In this document: positions 35,376 through 47,689 of the stretch, piece after piece
Position numbering within the stretch: the first letter of the stretch is position 1
Layout: every line of letters starts with the position of its first letter
DNA from: Mesorhabditis belari
Taxonomy: Eukaryota; Nematoda; Chromadorea; Rhabditida; Rhabditidae
Direction: 5' to 3'
NCBI GenBank assembly: GCA_958450365.1
Contig: CAUEEP010000627.1
Location: 124,001-188,000 of the forward strand
Length of the DNA stretch: 64,000 nt
Notes under the pieces: generated by a model
What the model was told of the DNA's origin: nothing
Database searches by the model: none
The model's input: only the letters and a program-made list of their open reading frames with translations
Translations under genes and position numbers: made by a program

Positions 35376-35646
35376 TCCAGAGATAATATTATGGCTATCT
35401 TTTTATATCATTGTAAAGAAGACATTTCAGGCTTTTAAATGATACCAAATAGAGCTTTATTTGATAATCCAGTCCAGAGAAGTCGAAGTCAACTCTGAGC
35501 AAATGAGGCCTATCCGACTCCGGTGTCGTGTCGCCTGTTTGCATGGGAATGACAAATCTAGTCAAGCTCTCTTTAGTATCATTTAAAAGCCTGAAATGTC
35601 TTCTTTGCAATGATATAAAAAGTTAAGCCATATTATTATCTCTGGA
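35376..35646. mobile_element. MITE with long inverted arms, 5' of gene A
   Basis: 271 bp flanked by TA on both sides. Ends TCCAGAGATAAT; arms stay alike for about 70 bp (TTTCAGGCTTTTAAATGATAC inverted). No coding function. It lies about 280 bp upstream of the gene A start and is absent from the 5' region of gene B. Confidence 0.75.
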
Positions 35647-36836
35647 TATTAATACTCGAAAACTATTAGATCATAAAAAAATTAGCTAATAAATCAAATA
35701 GAATTATTAAATAATAGATAAATAGACTAATAGATTAATTAATAGCAAATTAAAATCATAATTTGAAATCTTTTCACATAAAAAAATAGGATTTAAACCC
35801 AGTTCAAGGTCATCAATTGAGAAAAAAGGAACAAGCGTAGTTTTCTTGTGCAATAGAAATCACAAAAGAAAAAAAGAGCGCAAAAATGACTCTTTTTAAC
35901 AAAGAAATCGATATTTCAATAAAATGAACAAATTACAAATAAAATGATATTAATTTAAACTATTGTTGATCTTTTTCAAATCAATCTTTCATTCAACTTT
36001 CTTCAGCAAATTTCCTTGCAAGACATTTTTCGTCGGCTATTTTTCTCAGCTCAGCGATAAAAACGATAAAAATTTGATTGCTGAAGAAAAATTTTGAGTG
36101 ATACAACGGTATTTGGGGAAAATTTCATAAAAAACAAAAATTTGAACATTTTTCTGCAACATCAGTTGATTCTTCGGATGTACTTTGTGTAAATTTAAAC
36201 GTACCCTTTCTGGCACACCTGATTCAGTTGCTTTTGTCCGATTCAACTTTCCTCAATCATCTAGTTCCATTTTTTCGTACTTTGTGCTCCTTTTTAAGCT
36301 CCTTTCTGGTGCACTCGATTCCTCACTTTCTCTTGACATTGAGCATAGAAACACAACATTAAGTAAGCTAGAAGGAGTGTGTTTAGAAACTTTTCGAGTA
36401 CAAAGTACACCTGCCGATTACAGTTCAATTTTTGAGTCTTTTAATTTCACAAGTTTTTGAATACTCGGCACAAAGCGATTTCCCTGATGCCATAGAATTT
36501 GTTATCTGTGTGAGGCTAGACACGTTCAAAATTCATTTTCATCCTTTACAACTTATACAATGCGTTTTTGAAACTCTTAAACGCACCTTCTAAAATAGCG
36601 AATTTTGCATTTTGAACACCGCTACAACTATTAATCTTTTTCTATTAGAAAGAGCATGTCTTAAAACCTGAAAAACACGAAAAATAAGCATACTGTAACA
36701 AGAAAAAATTTTCAAAATAGAAACTTTTTGCTAAATCAACCGTTTCAAATGCTTAAACGCACACTATGAAAATATTTTTATTTATCGACACAAATTAACA
36801 ATCAAAGGTAAAATCAAATCAAAACTAATAATCTGT

Positions 36837-37560
36837 ACACGCACCAGAACGATTAATTACTTGAAAAATGAGGTCTGGCATTGAATTGATGAGGTTTTGA
36901 AAAGCAAAGACGTCGAGATAGCTTCAGGCCAAACGGATCTCTGTTTTAGGTTCAAATATACGTCTTGAAACTCACGATGATTTTTGTAAGCAGCTTGGAC
37001 AAGTATTCGGCATAAATTCCCTATCGGATTGACGTCAGGAGATCGAGCGGGTCAGTCCAAAGCTGCAATGTTGTTGTTGTTCAGCCAGTCTCAGGTGTCT
37101 CCGGCTCGATGAATTGACGCGTTATCGCATTGAAACAAGTCGGGAACGGTTGGATTTAGGAGCAGAAACGGCAACAAGCTTGTTCAAGGTATCTATCTAG
37201 TCATCCGATTCAAAACCATCTTCAGAGCGACCGTGGCATCAGCACAAAAGGCGGCCCAAACCATCACAGAACCAAAGTTTCGAGTTCCAAACACCATCGG
37301 ATCACGTCGAAGATCCCTCCAATGGTAGTCAATCCCAATTCCCTTTCTTCTGAAAAGATCACCTAAACGCAAAAAAAAATAATAAAACATAAGCGGTTTT
37401 CTAACCATAGACCAATCCTGATTCCTATGAACCTTGGAGAACTCCAATCGGGGCTTTTTGTGCAAAAGCTTCACGACCGGTTGCATGTTCAATAATTGTC
37501 GATTGATATCTGGGTTTTCCTTGATCCGGTTGGAACGCTTTCATGAAACTGGCTTCTGAC
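36837..37560 (-). pseudogene. Tc3-like transposase relic
   Basis: Minus strand reads PRLEFSKVHRNQDWS, then after a break YHWRDLRRDP and GSVMVWAAFCADATVALK, then (36837-36900) LINSMPDLIFQVINRSG with a stop. These are the centre and C-terminus of a Tc3/Tc1-type transposase. The catalytic part between is scrambled, and frames shift. Nothing else was seen in 36520-36837. Confidence 0.65.
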
Positions 37561-38582
37561 CGAGCTCTGGCCTGGCCTTACAATTAGCTCGGTTTGACAG
37601 GGTAGAACCTCAAAGTTGATTGACAATCAAGCACTAAATGATAACAATATTTTAGCCTCTTTTTTCTGGACCTGGTTTGAAGTTTTGTTCTAACGATGCT
37701 ATGCCAAAAGCTGGCCTGGTCTTACAATCAGATTGGCTTTACAGACCTTAGAGTCCAGATAGAGCAATCCTAACGACCTCCAATAGTTGGAACTTTATTC
37801 AACAACTCGTCTCTTTCCGCATTTTGCTCAATTTTCATCGCTTTCTTTAACTCGTCATCGATGATTTCCTGAAGCAATCTTGATTTGAAGCTCCTTTTCC
37901 CCTCACCAACAACAATGTTTCCTGTCTCAATTTCTCATCATCACTCATCAAAGACAATTCTTCAATGGTAGGCAAAAGCTAAAATCAATTCAATTCTGGT
38001 TTAAATAGTCATTTACCAATAAATTCTTGTCCTGGTCGCTCATCTCGAAATATTTTCAACTAAAACCAGAATTAAAACTTTTGAAAGTAATACAAGAAAA
38101 ATAAAATCAAATCGATGAAATCGAATCGAAATCTCATCCAAAAAAATAAATTCAAAAATTTATTAAAGATTGCTTAATGGTGAAAATCCTGCATTTGCCC
38201 GACTCGATTTCCGAATCTCTCCATTCCTTGGGCAGAGTCAGTTCTTTGATTCGATCGTGACCCTGGTTGGTGACAGTTTTCAGAGAAACAAAGTTTATAC
38301 ACGCATTTATATCAGCAAAATATTTCGATAAGAAAACTTGAGTACACCAGATTTATCGTGTTTCTATATTTTTAGAATAAAAGGATAGTGGTTCTATTGA
38401 AATGGTACCGTTAATCATACGAAATGAAATCATTTTAATAACAAGAAGGCCCAAAGTTGTGATAAATTCAGCTGAAAAGTTTACAATAACAGCAAAAAGT
38501 GAATCAAATAAAATCCAAGTAAAGACATTGTAAAAGTACAGACTTAAAGCATAGCTTAACACAACTTCTGAAGACAATTTCA

Positions 38583-38818
38583 TTAATAAATCCATCCCCA
38601 GATTCTTCTCCAAATGAATCCTTTTTCTCTTTCAGCTCTTTCTCTTTCCTCTTTTTCTTTCTGTTCAACATCCGCTTTTTTTGACTCTTCTAGTCGATCG
38701 TTGACTTTTTTGAGAATCTGGAATTGAATGGAATAGACATAGGCACTACAAATTATAAACGTAAACTAAAAGGGTTTCTAACTTGCTTCAAATTTGCCCG
38801 ATTGAGACGATCTATAGC
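38583..38818 (-). CDS. Terminal coiled-coil exons downstream of gene B
   Basis: Two in-phase exons, 38783-38818 (AIDRLNRANLKQ) and 38583-38717, the second ending KGFIWRRIWGWIY and a stop. The second is a charged EKEERERAEREK coil capped by a tryptophan-rich basic-aromatic end. They could be an alternative 3' end of gene B, but I cannot join them in frame with certainty. Near-copies of the second exon stand on the opposite strand at 46990 and 47338. Function unknown; an amphipathic membrane-binding end is possible. Confidence 0.45.
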
Positions 38819-38960
38819 CTAAAACATAGAGATTCTCAAGAGTTTTCGAATGGACAGAAGCACACTTAAAAACATCAACGCTAAAGAAAGTTACAGTATC
38901 CTGATTTAAAACCAACCTTACTCGCGCGTAGTCGAAACAATTCAGTTATCTCAATCCTGC

Positions 38961-41900
38961 TCAATATCTCGGGTTGTCGTCGTTTATCCTTATTTTCCCT
39001 TCGCTCCCGTTCTTCCCCTTCTCGCTTCTGAATTGAATTCTTGAAAAATATTTTACAAAACAAAAAACATCTTTCATTTCGATGAACCACTCTTTTATAT
39101 CGCTCAGTAAAGTGATGTGGATGCCGTGCGGAACATTTAACGGAAGATCTCTGCGTACTCGTTCGTACTCGTTGAGCGTGTCCCTCTCGCCGAAGCCTTT
39201 GTGTGGCTGAAAGGGGATTTCTTTGTCAAGATCCTTGTCATCTTTTCAAATATAAAAGCTATCATTAGGGCTGTAAACTAGGTCATGTCAGGTTTAAGCT
39301 AGGCCAATGTCAGCTTGAACGAGTCCTCAGAACGTAGCAAAGTCAAGCCAGGCCGGACCCGGAAAAATCGCTTTTATATCCATACTTTATTCATGTAAGA
39401 ATAAAAAAGCGACAACGGAACATGTCTTTGAAATAATTCTGGCTAGAACGTTGAGTGATAAGGGTTTATTGATTAGTTATGCCGGTAATTATCGACTCAC
39501 TAGACTGTAAAAGACAAAAATCCATTTGTTGAAGAACACTTTCTCGAGTAGTCCAGGCAATTCCCCATATTTGTCATACTTGTCAAGAGTCCTCGAGAAA
39601 AAGTCGCGTTCACTTTTCGAGTATTCGATGAGTGCCGGGATTTTCGCAATGCTGAATGAGCCACACTCGAGCACATTGTGAAACTCCTAAAAGTGCAAAA
39701 TTTTTGAAATAACTTGAGGAAAGTATGTTCTTCACTAGCATTTTCGACAGGCTTATTGACTTGTGGTAAATCCATGATGTACAGTAGTGGTCAAAAGATT
39801 GAACACATCCATCCGCCCGGACTTAAAAGGCTGTCATCTCGCAGCTCGTTAATGTTATTCAACTAACTAAAAACTTATTCTCTATCATTCTTTGCCTATT
39901 TTTTAATTCCTCTTAAATAAGACGTTCATTTTGACTTTCGACTTTTTTATATGTATTTCTTGAAATAACCTACTTTTTGAGATGATCAAGAGTTTGAACA
40001 CAAGAGCTACAAAGTTAGCCAATCTCACACAAACCTCAGTCAGCATCTCGTTGAACACATCTCCAACCTTTTGCGCACAAATTTTCTTCTCTTTCGGCTA
40101 AATTCGACTTTGACTATATGGTCAAAATCTGATCAACTCACCTTCGATTTCCGTATTTGCAGTACTTTGCGCTTGAGCTTTTGCGCGTCCGTCCATTTCG
40201 GGTTCTCCGTACGACGAATGAGCTCATTCTAAAGTTGATATAGAAGCTCCGTTTGATAATTTACATGACTGTATCCAGATTTTAGATTAGAATTTTTTTT
40301 TGTGAAAGTTGTACTTGCAGGTCCTGGCTTTGATTTTGATCTGGTCTCTGGCCTGGTCATAGAAAAAAAATTGGGTCTTGAGCTAACCACTGTAAGCCAG
40401 GGGCCCGGCTCACCATTCGCAAGATCGCAAGATTTTGGACACAAGTCTGGTTCATCAACAAAAGGTGTTCACAAGTCGGTTTCATTAACAAAATCTCGCG
40501 AGATTCGACTTGCGAAACTTTGCAAGATCTTTCGACTTTTGCAAGTCATCTAATAAGGTGACTTGCGATACATAAAAACACTGAGAATGACGTCAAAAAG
40601 TAATATTTTTTAAAATCATAAACATAACAAAAATGATCATGATTTTCGGAAAAACATATGTATTCTCTGTCTCTGGCCATCTGTCTGGCCATCTGTCTCT
40701 GGCCATCTGTCTCTGGCCTGGTCATAGAAAAAAATTGGTTCATGAGCTCACAACTGTAAGCCAGGGGCCGGGCTCATCATTCGCAAGATCGCAAGATTTG
40801 GGACACAAGTCTGGTTCATCAACAAAACTTGCGTGTTCGCAAGTCGCAAGTCGGTTTCATTAATAAAAACTCGCAAAATTCGACTAGCGAAACTTTGCAA
40901 GCTCTTTCGACTTTTGCAAGTCACCCAATAAGGTGACTTGCGATACATAAAAACACTGAAAATGTAAAAAGTAATATTTTTAAAAACGGACTTAAAACCC
41001 GTGATCGGCATACTCATTTACCCTATATACTCAAAAATCCCGAAGACCTTTGATTGTCATTTACCACATGATTTTTCTGCAAAAAAAATAAAATTCCTGA
41101 AAAACCTATAATTACTCAAAAGTTAAGTCTAGTAAATGCTCTTACTAGAAAAAAAAGCATAGGATTCACAGTTTTTTCCAGTGTTATTAGTCTTACTTAT
41201 TCATTTTTTGATGAAATCGATCTGCGCACTTCAAGTTTCCCAAGGTTTAGCAAAAGACATTGTTACTTCAAGATTTTCTACAGATATCCTTATACTTTAT
41301 TTAACCCTTAATTTGACCTTTTTTGTAGGATTTGCTTGACTACGATAGGTGCACTTTAGACGTAGTAGTAGACTACGATACTATAGGTGCCTATTTGAAG
41401 TCGCAAGTCGCAACTTGCAAGTTCCAAGTTTGCAAGTTGTAAATCCTAAGTCCTCGCAAGTTGGTGATGGTGAACCCGGTCCCAGGTCTTGGACTGGCTA
41501 CTGGATCTCGCTTTGCTGCAGACCCAACTAATAAAGCTCCTGACAAGCCTGTCTGTAAGCCCGTTAGAAGCCTGACCTGGCCTGGCCCGTTTGAAATAAC
41601 CCAGTCTTCGGTAATGGCTTCACAACGAATCCAAAAACAGTCAAATATTTAATAGACAATATTCATTTGAAATTTTTTTGTTTAACATTTTTGATTTTTT
41701 GTAAAAACATGCAATCATAGAGTTCTCAATGAACACAAACCTCGTATAGCCGAACATCGACGTCAATTCCATGGTGTTCCCGTATGTACAGGGCGCACTC
41801 GGTGTGAAATTTGTGCACAAAGTACATCATGACTATTGAGTCGATTCGAGCCTCACACCACGCCGCATACTCCTGGTAGATCTCTTCGAAATGTCTCTGC

Positions 41901-44900
41901 TTTGCCTTTTTGTCATCGATTTGCTGAAACATGACTTTTGTTTGCATAAAAATGGCTCAACCTCTAGAATCGCTTTCAAAACGCCGAACTTGAAGTCCAT
42001 CTCGTAGACAGCTTCTTCTTGTAGGGGTTTCGAGACATATCGGTCGATCTCTGTGTCGGAGATTTCATCTGAAGTATGTTTATGACAATATTAGCTGTAA
42101 ATTAAACCGTATTCTGGTGAGTCTGGGCGTGGAAAGTTGATTGGCAATGAAACACTAAATGATGTGAATACTTTGGTCACTTGCTTTGTTTTTGTTTTGC
42201 CTTAACTATGATCTTCTAAAGCGGGACTTTTGCGCCGTTTGCCCGTCAAGATAAATGTAAATTTCTCCAGTTTGTCTCTAGTTGGGGAAAGGTAGTTGGA
42301 GAATAGTATAATAGGCTTTATTAGGTTTATCTTCATTCATTCTAGCTCGAATTTATTCAAAAACTATCAAAAATCTAGGGAAAATATGTTGAAATTCAAT
42401 GATAGAGTAAGAAACCAACGATCAATTTGCATATTAATTTGTTGAAAAGATGTAGAAATACCGTTAAAGCTATGACTTTAACAAACCTCCGTGAATCTAC
42501 TAGATCCTCATTGGCATAGGTTGTTTCCTTTTGGTTAGCTTCGGATCTTTGTCTTGTCTTTTCCATTCCCGAATCATCCACTATATTCCTTTCATTGTTT
42601 AATTCAACTTCTCGCGAGGGTTTTGAAATAGATTTGTAATAAGGCGGTGGTCGATGATTTTCCATTAGTTCCAGAGAAGTTTCAGCGCTATCTTTTTTCT
42701 TTTCCTCTTTGATCATATCCAGCATATCTAGAGGACCATTTGATTGCGTTTTACAAATTTCATGCTCTTGCTTCAGATCATCTTCAGAAGAAGAATAAGA
42801 AGCAATATCAGAATAATTTGCGGAATCGTTTTTCTAAAGTGAGCCAAGATTCGCTAGAATTAGTCACAAACCTGAATCTCGGCAGCCACTTCAGCTTCGA
42901 GCTGGGCTTTTTTCATCTCTACAATTTTCCTTGAGACAAGCATGTTCCGGCAAATCGAACCCGTTTTCTAAAAAGATAGTGAAGGAGAGATTTAAAGAAA
43001 CAGTTCAGTTAGATGAATAAACATTGCATAAGCTCGCTTTACTTTCAATAGCTATCGTAATCTTGTTAGTTTTTATCCAGTCTTTCAATATCTTTCGATA
43101 TCTGACACTAATCCTTACAAAATCACGAATGTTCAGGGATTAAAATAAGACAAGATCACGGTAATTTGATACCATTTCAAACCTCTAAAGTGGTTTGAAT
43201 GTGGCCCTCGATTATGCAAAACTCTGCACTTTCGATAGCATTTTCAAAGCACTCCTTTTTGAAAGATTCAATCATTTTTTTAATGTGAACTTTGATCTGA
43301 TCTTCTTCTGGAACGTTGCCAAAGTTGGTCTGAAATATTTAAAGAATTGAATAGTTTAGAGCCAAACAAGCTGACAAACCGTGAGCAAGGAAACTCGGAG
43401 CTCATTGTTCAGCTCATTGAGTCGAGTTTCAATGAATTGCGATTTAAGGGTGATAATTTTTGTGTTCAGCGTTTCCTAAAGCAAATGATAACAAATTCTT
43501 TAGTAAAATTGAACAGTTACCTTCATTGAATGAATGGTCGTTGAGGGAATTGTAAAGCTACCGTATTTCTCAAGAATTGCATCCCTTTCCCAGTGCAAAG
43601 CCTCTTTTAGAGTTGAAATCTGTTTGAAAGGTTTGTTAATGTTGATTGAAATGATTTTTATCTTAGTATAAGTATTTTAGTATCAATTTTTAAACCTACC
43701 TTGTGAATTCTCGTTCTAAATTCTTGGGCAAACTTCTCAGTCGCTTTCAACGCGTCTTTCTCCTTTTTCGGTTGAGCAAACTGGTTTTTCTTCTCCAGAA
43801 TCATTTCCTAAGGTAAAAATGTTTTTAGTATCTGTTGGTACTGTTTGAAAATTGTATTTTTACCCATCAACCAACCAGAATAGATGTCAATTTTCTCAGT
43901 ATGTTTTACGCGATATGAGAAAATACGAGAAAAGAGTATAAATGGCTTGATTAAGTTTAGTTTAGATTCATTCATTTGAGCTTAAATCTTTTACAAAAAA
44001 CCACATAAAATCTAGAATAAAATATGCTAAAATCCATGATGAAGTAAGTAGTTAAAGATCAATAAGGTGTCAAAATACCGAAGACACAATTTAACAGGTA
44101 AACTTAGGTAAACTAAGCCATTTCAAGTCGTTCAATTACCCAGTTCAGTCACAGAATGAACAAAGCAATGAAATACTTTTTTCTTACCTCAATTTTTGGA
44201 TCCAATGAGATTTTGCTACTTTTTACCTCTACAGTCGTTTCAAAGCCCTCAGTAGCATCATCCAAAACGACTTTTGTGTTCATCTCTCTCATCCGTTTCG
44301 TTTCGCGCCTCAATGCGAGATCTTTTTCGATAAAATCAAGAGATTGGGTGTAAATCTTCTAAATAAGTACTCGATTGCAATTTGAAATCAAGTTTAGCTA
44401 CCAACCATCAGCTCTATCTGATACTTCTTTTCAATCAATCCCCATTCCTTTTCAGTAAACTCTTGTGAATCCAAAGTTTTTCTCAATTTTCCGATCATCA
44501 ATTTAACTTTTGCATGACCATCCTCCAAAGTTGGTAGAGAGTCGAATTTTGTCTGGAACTGGTTTTTCCAAATTGTAACCTAAGAAACCTTACCTCTCGT
44601 AGCTGTTGACTAAACTCGACTTTCAATTTTGAGAACGATTTCTCAATGTGGGCACTTAGAAGTATTTTGATTCGGCTTTCCAACATGTCCTGTAACAGAA
44701 AAAGATACTTCAGAGGGACTTAGACTTAGCCAATGTTTATCTCATACCTATTTTCTTGTAGTTAATGTACATAACTAGAGTGTGCTTTTTTCAAATAAGC
44801 AATTACTTGATTAAATTTGCATTTAAGATTTTTCCTTAAGCAATTGTCAAGTGAATGTCAAGTAATGCGCATTCTAAACTGCACCTAGATATTCTCCAAT

Positions 44901-46031
44901 TTGAAATATATAAAGTAAACTTACAAACTCATTTTCATTTTCTCTTAGTAAAACTTTTTTTGATCATGAAATAGAGCTTGAAATTTCTTGAAATATATAA
45001 GGCAAACCTTCAAGCTAATTTTCATCTTGTTTTCCCTTAGTCAAACGTTTTTTCACCAATAGAGCTTACAGAATGCAAAATCAACAGTGAAAAAAACGTT
45101 TGAAAGGGTCGATTTTAAAGGGCCGAATTTCCGTTGTACACCTATCGACGAAGGGATGGGAAATGCAAATGTCTAGAAAACACTCTATAACTGTCATTCC
45201 TAACTGTCACATAACTGCTATTGCTTAGAGTTATTTAGAATAAACTCCTTACCTCTAAGGTCTTGATCGTTGAATCGGAGATCGAGCTCAATGCACCTTC
45301 ACTTCTGATGGAAGAGCTTCGTTTCAAGAGCTGTGCCTTGTCCAAATCGTGGATCTGAAAGTACCCTTACAGTTCTCTATGGTACTCTATAGTAACCATA
45401 CTGTATCCTCAGCTACTGTACTCCTCAGCTACCCAGCTTATCTAAGGAAAGATTCATCTGAAGAGCGTTTCTATTTTCCATTACCTCCGGTATCTCGGCT
45501 CTCCACTTCCTCGCGAAAGCTTCAACTCGTTGCAAGAAAGCCTTCTCTTCTTGGCGAATTTTGAATTCTCTTTGCTTTTCATCCAACAAAGCCTAAATTT
45601 CATTGCAAATCATTGCATCTTATTGTCACTTCTAAACCTGAATTTTTGGCTCTAGAAGTGCTCTCGCTTCCCCGACATTCGCCTCTTTCAAAAGCTCTTT
45701 CAGTTTTTTTTCTGAAGAACTTCGACCAGACTTTTCAGCAGCTTCAATATTATCACTGGTTGTTCCCTAAAAACAATAAGATTTATTATAATCTGAGCTA
45801 TTACTTTTAAAGCATTCTGGAAGATATCAAAGGCTTTATTCACAGCAAAAGAGATGCTCGCTTCTTTCGGCATCTAAATGAATTAAATAATGTTGTCCTA
45901 AACTTTAAAAAGTTCAAAAGTTTGAATAAATTTGAAACCTTGAAACCATTCACCGGTCTACAATCTCGAAAAACGTTCACTCGTTCTCTCGTCACTCCGA
46001 TGAGCGTTGACCAAGGATTTTCTAGATTCAT
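38961..46031 (-). CDS. Gene B: GTPase-less coiled-coil paralogue
   Basis: Twenty-one exons, 897 aa, in frame: 45939-46031, 45805-45873, 45638-45766, 45485-45592, 45253-45354, 44594-44689, 44406-44558, 44227-44358, 43700-43807, 43521-43619, 43380-43475, 43183-43329, 42872-42967, 42487-42833, 42108-42154, 41962-42068, 41741-41923, 40142-40228, 40035-40097, 39501-39686, 38961-39206. It matches gene A from exon 32075-32143 onward. All the GTPase exons (gene A 32222-35095) are missing, replaced by a new exon of 31 codons starting MNLENPWSTLIG just after a TTTAG acceptor. The donor of the last-but-one gene A exon is changed (GTAAAG to GAAATG), so the frame reads through to a stop at 38961. Every remaining exon is open, which argues for function, but it could also be a young pseudogene. 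Confidence 0.65.
39782..40003 (-). mobile_element. Tc1-like end fragment in an intron of gene B
   Basis: Starts at TA with CAGTAGTGGTCAAAAGATTGAACAC; a second inward motif GATCAAGAGTTTGAACAC stands near 39982. No transposase. The same element end sits at the matching place in gene C (59295) and is missing from gene A. Confidence 0.7.
40302..40990. repeat. Direct duplication of a CGCAAGTCG-rich segment in gene B
   Basis: A segment of roughly 260 bp (GTAAGCCAGGGGCC...CGCAAGATCGCAAG...AATAAGGTGACTTGCGATAC) occurs at 40390-40615 and again at 40750-40985. Gene C has it once (60070-60310). Both lie in the intron equivalent to gene A 26543-26695, which lacks it. The segment is itself full of GCAAGTCGCAAG motifs. 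Confidence 0.65.
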
Positions 46032-46974
46032 TTCTATTCTAAACCAAAAAATGATTATGAAATTGAAGAGAATTTAGAAAAACGATCAGAAATTCGTTTA
46101 AGCCGAATTATAAAGTAAAATGAAATTTGTTTTATTGATTTTAAACAGAAATCAAGAAATTTAAATATCAAGAATTTATTGTACAGTCAAAACTGGGAAG
46201 CATTTTCAAAAGATCTAACTAAAGTGAGTTATAAAGCTGGAAAGAAATTTGAGTACCAATAAAAAACTCACAAAAGAAAAAAAAGCTCAAAAAGGACTCT
46301 TTTTAACAAAGAAATCGATATTTAAATAAAATTAACAATTTACAAACAAAAAAATATTAATTTAAACTATTGTTGATCTTTTTCAAATCAATTTTTCATT
46401 CAACTTTCTTCAGAAAATTTTCTTGCAACACATTTTTCGTCGGCTATTTTTCTCAGCTCAGCGATAAAAACGATAAAAATTTGGACTGATGCAACGGTAT
46501 TTGGGGAAAATTTCATCAAAAACAAAAATTTGAACATTTTTCTGCTTCGTTTTTTTCATTTTGATTCTTCGGATGTACCTTGTGTGAATGTGTAACGTAC
46601 CCTTTCTGGCACACTTGATTTAGTTGCTTTTGTCCGATTCAACTTTCCTCAATCAACTAGTTTCATTTTTTCGTACTCTAAGCTCCTTTTTAAGCTCCCC
46701 TTCTGGTGCACTTGATGCCGCACTTTCTCTTGACATTGAGCGAGAAATACAACATTAAGTGAGCTAGAAGGAGTGTGTTTAGAAACTTTGTGAGTACAAT
46801 GTACACCTGCCGATTACAGTCCAATTTGTGAGTCTTTTAATTTCACAAGTTTTTGAATACTCGGCACAAAGCGATTTCCCTGTTGCCATAGAATTTGCCC
46901 AAAAGTAGCAGATTGCGGCAAGATTATGCTAGCTTTTGAAAAAGGAAGCTCACTAGCAGAAGTTCATTAGCATT

Positions 46975-47082
46975 TCATTGCCAATCACTTCCAAGTTCGC
47001 AAAGAAGACCAAGATCGACTAGAAGAGTTAAGAAAAAAACAAGAAAAAGCTAATGCTGAAAAAAAGAAAAGGAAAAAGAGCT
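46975..47082 (+). pseudogene. Decayed copy of the terminal coiled-coil exon
   Basis: TTCGCAAAGAAGACCAAGATCG onward encodes EDQDRLEELRKKQEKANAEK in frame, then shifts and stops. Nearly repeated, intact, at 47338. Confidence 0.5.
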
Positions 47083-47337
47083 AAAAAAAAACAAAAAAAA
47101 CAGAGAACAAAAAAATATGGCACAATTGTATACAGTATTATACAGTATACAGCCACCGTATCCAGTGTTTATCCAAGTTTGAACTGATTTTTTTTGAGGG
47201 TATTAATGCTGAAAGTCTAGCCAAAAGTAGCAGATTGGAATACGGTGCTTTCTATTAGCGGCAAGATTACGGTAGCTTTTGCAAAAGGAAGCTCATCAGC
47301 AGAAGTTCATTAGCACTTCATTTCCAATCACTTCCAG

Positions 47338-47481
47338 GTTCGCAAAGAAACCAAAGATCGCAAAGAGGAGTTAAGAAAACAACAAGAAAAAGCGGCTGCT
47401 GAACAGAAAGAAAAAGAGGAAAGAGAAAGAGCTGAAAGAGAAAAAGGATTGATTCGGAGAATTTGGAGATGGCTTTATTAA
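47338..47481 (+). CDS. Isolated 3'-terminal coiled-coil exon, ends IRRIWRWLY
   Basis: After a CTTCCAG acceptor, an open exon of 47 codons: VRKETKDRKEELRKQQEK, then EKEERERAEREKG and a final LIRRIWRWLY before TAA. The EKEERERAEREKG block equals that at 38583-38717 on the opposite strand. No upstream exons could be attached (46900-47337 otherwise holds repeats of the same sequence). Probably a displaced, inverted exon copy. Confidence 0.45.
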   Translation, partial: VRKETKDRKEELRKQQEKAAAEQKEKEERERAEREKGLIRRIWRWLY

Positions 47482-47689
47482 AGAAATTTTCTTCAGAAGT
47501 TGAGCTGTGCCTTTACTTTTACAATGTTTTTGCTTGGTTTTTATTAAAGCTACTTTTTGCTGTAATTGTAAACTTGCCAGCTGATCTAGGATCACGATTT
47601 TGAGCATAGCTTTTTCCTCATTTCATTTCGTATTGTTTTTGGTGAGTTTGAAATATAATCACTAAATATTCTTACTAAAAATCTAGAAA

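Larger units (their letters stand above)
24540..36520 (-). repeat. Duplicated unit A
   Basis: 3' flank, gene A and 5' flank align by eye with unit B (37525-46900) and unit C (55915 to the edge). Shared flank marks include CTGGTCTTACAATCA (24558, 37710, 56098) and the reverse-strand 5' region GAGTCTTTTAATTTCACAAG (36432, 46831). Confidence 0.7.
37525..46900 (-). repeat. Duplicated unit B
   Basis: Left boundary CCGGTTGGAACGCT (about 37526) is shared with unit C (55915). It carries gene B and a 5' region matching that of unit A. Confidence 0.65.

Noticed and set aside
38353..38613. Minus-strand open frame of 86 codons with hydrophobic segments
   Set aside because: It overlaps the 3' flank of the terminal exon 38583-38717 and has no splice context. 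The matching plus-strand flank at 47480-47610 is not open in the same frame.
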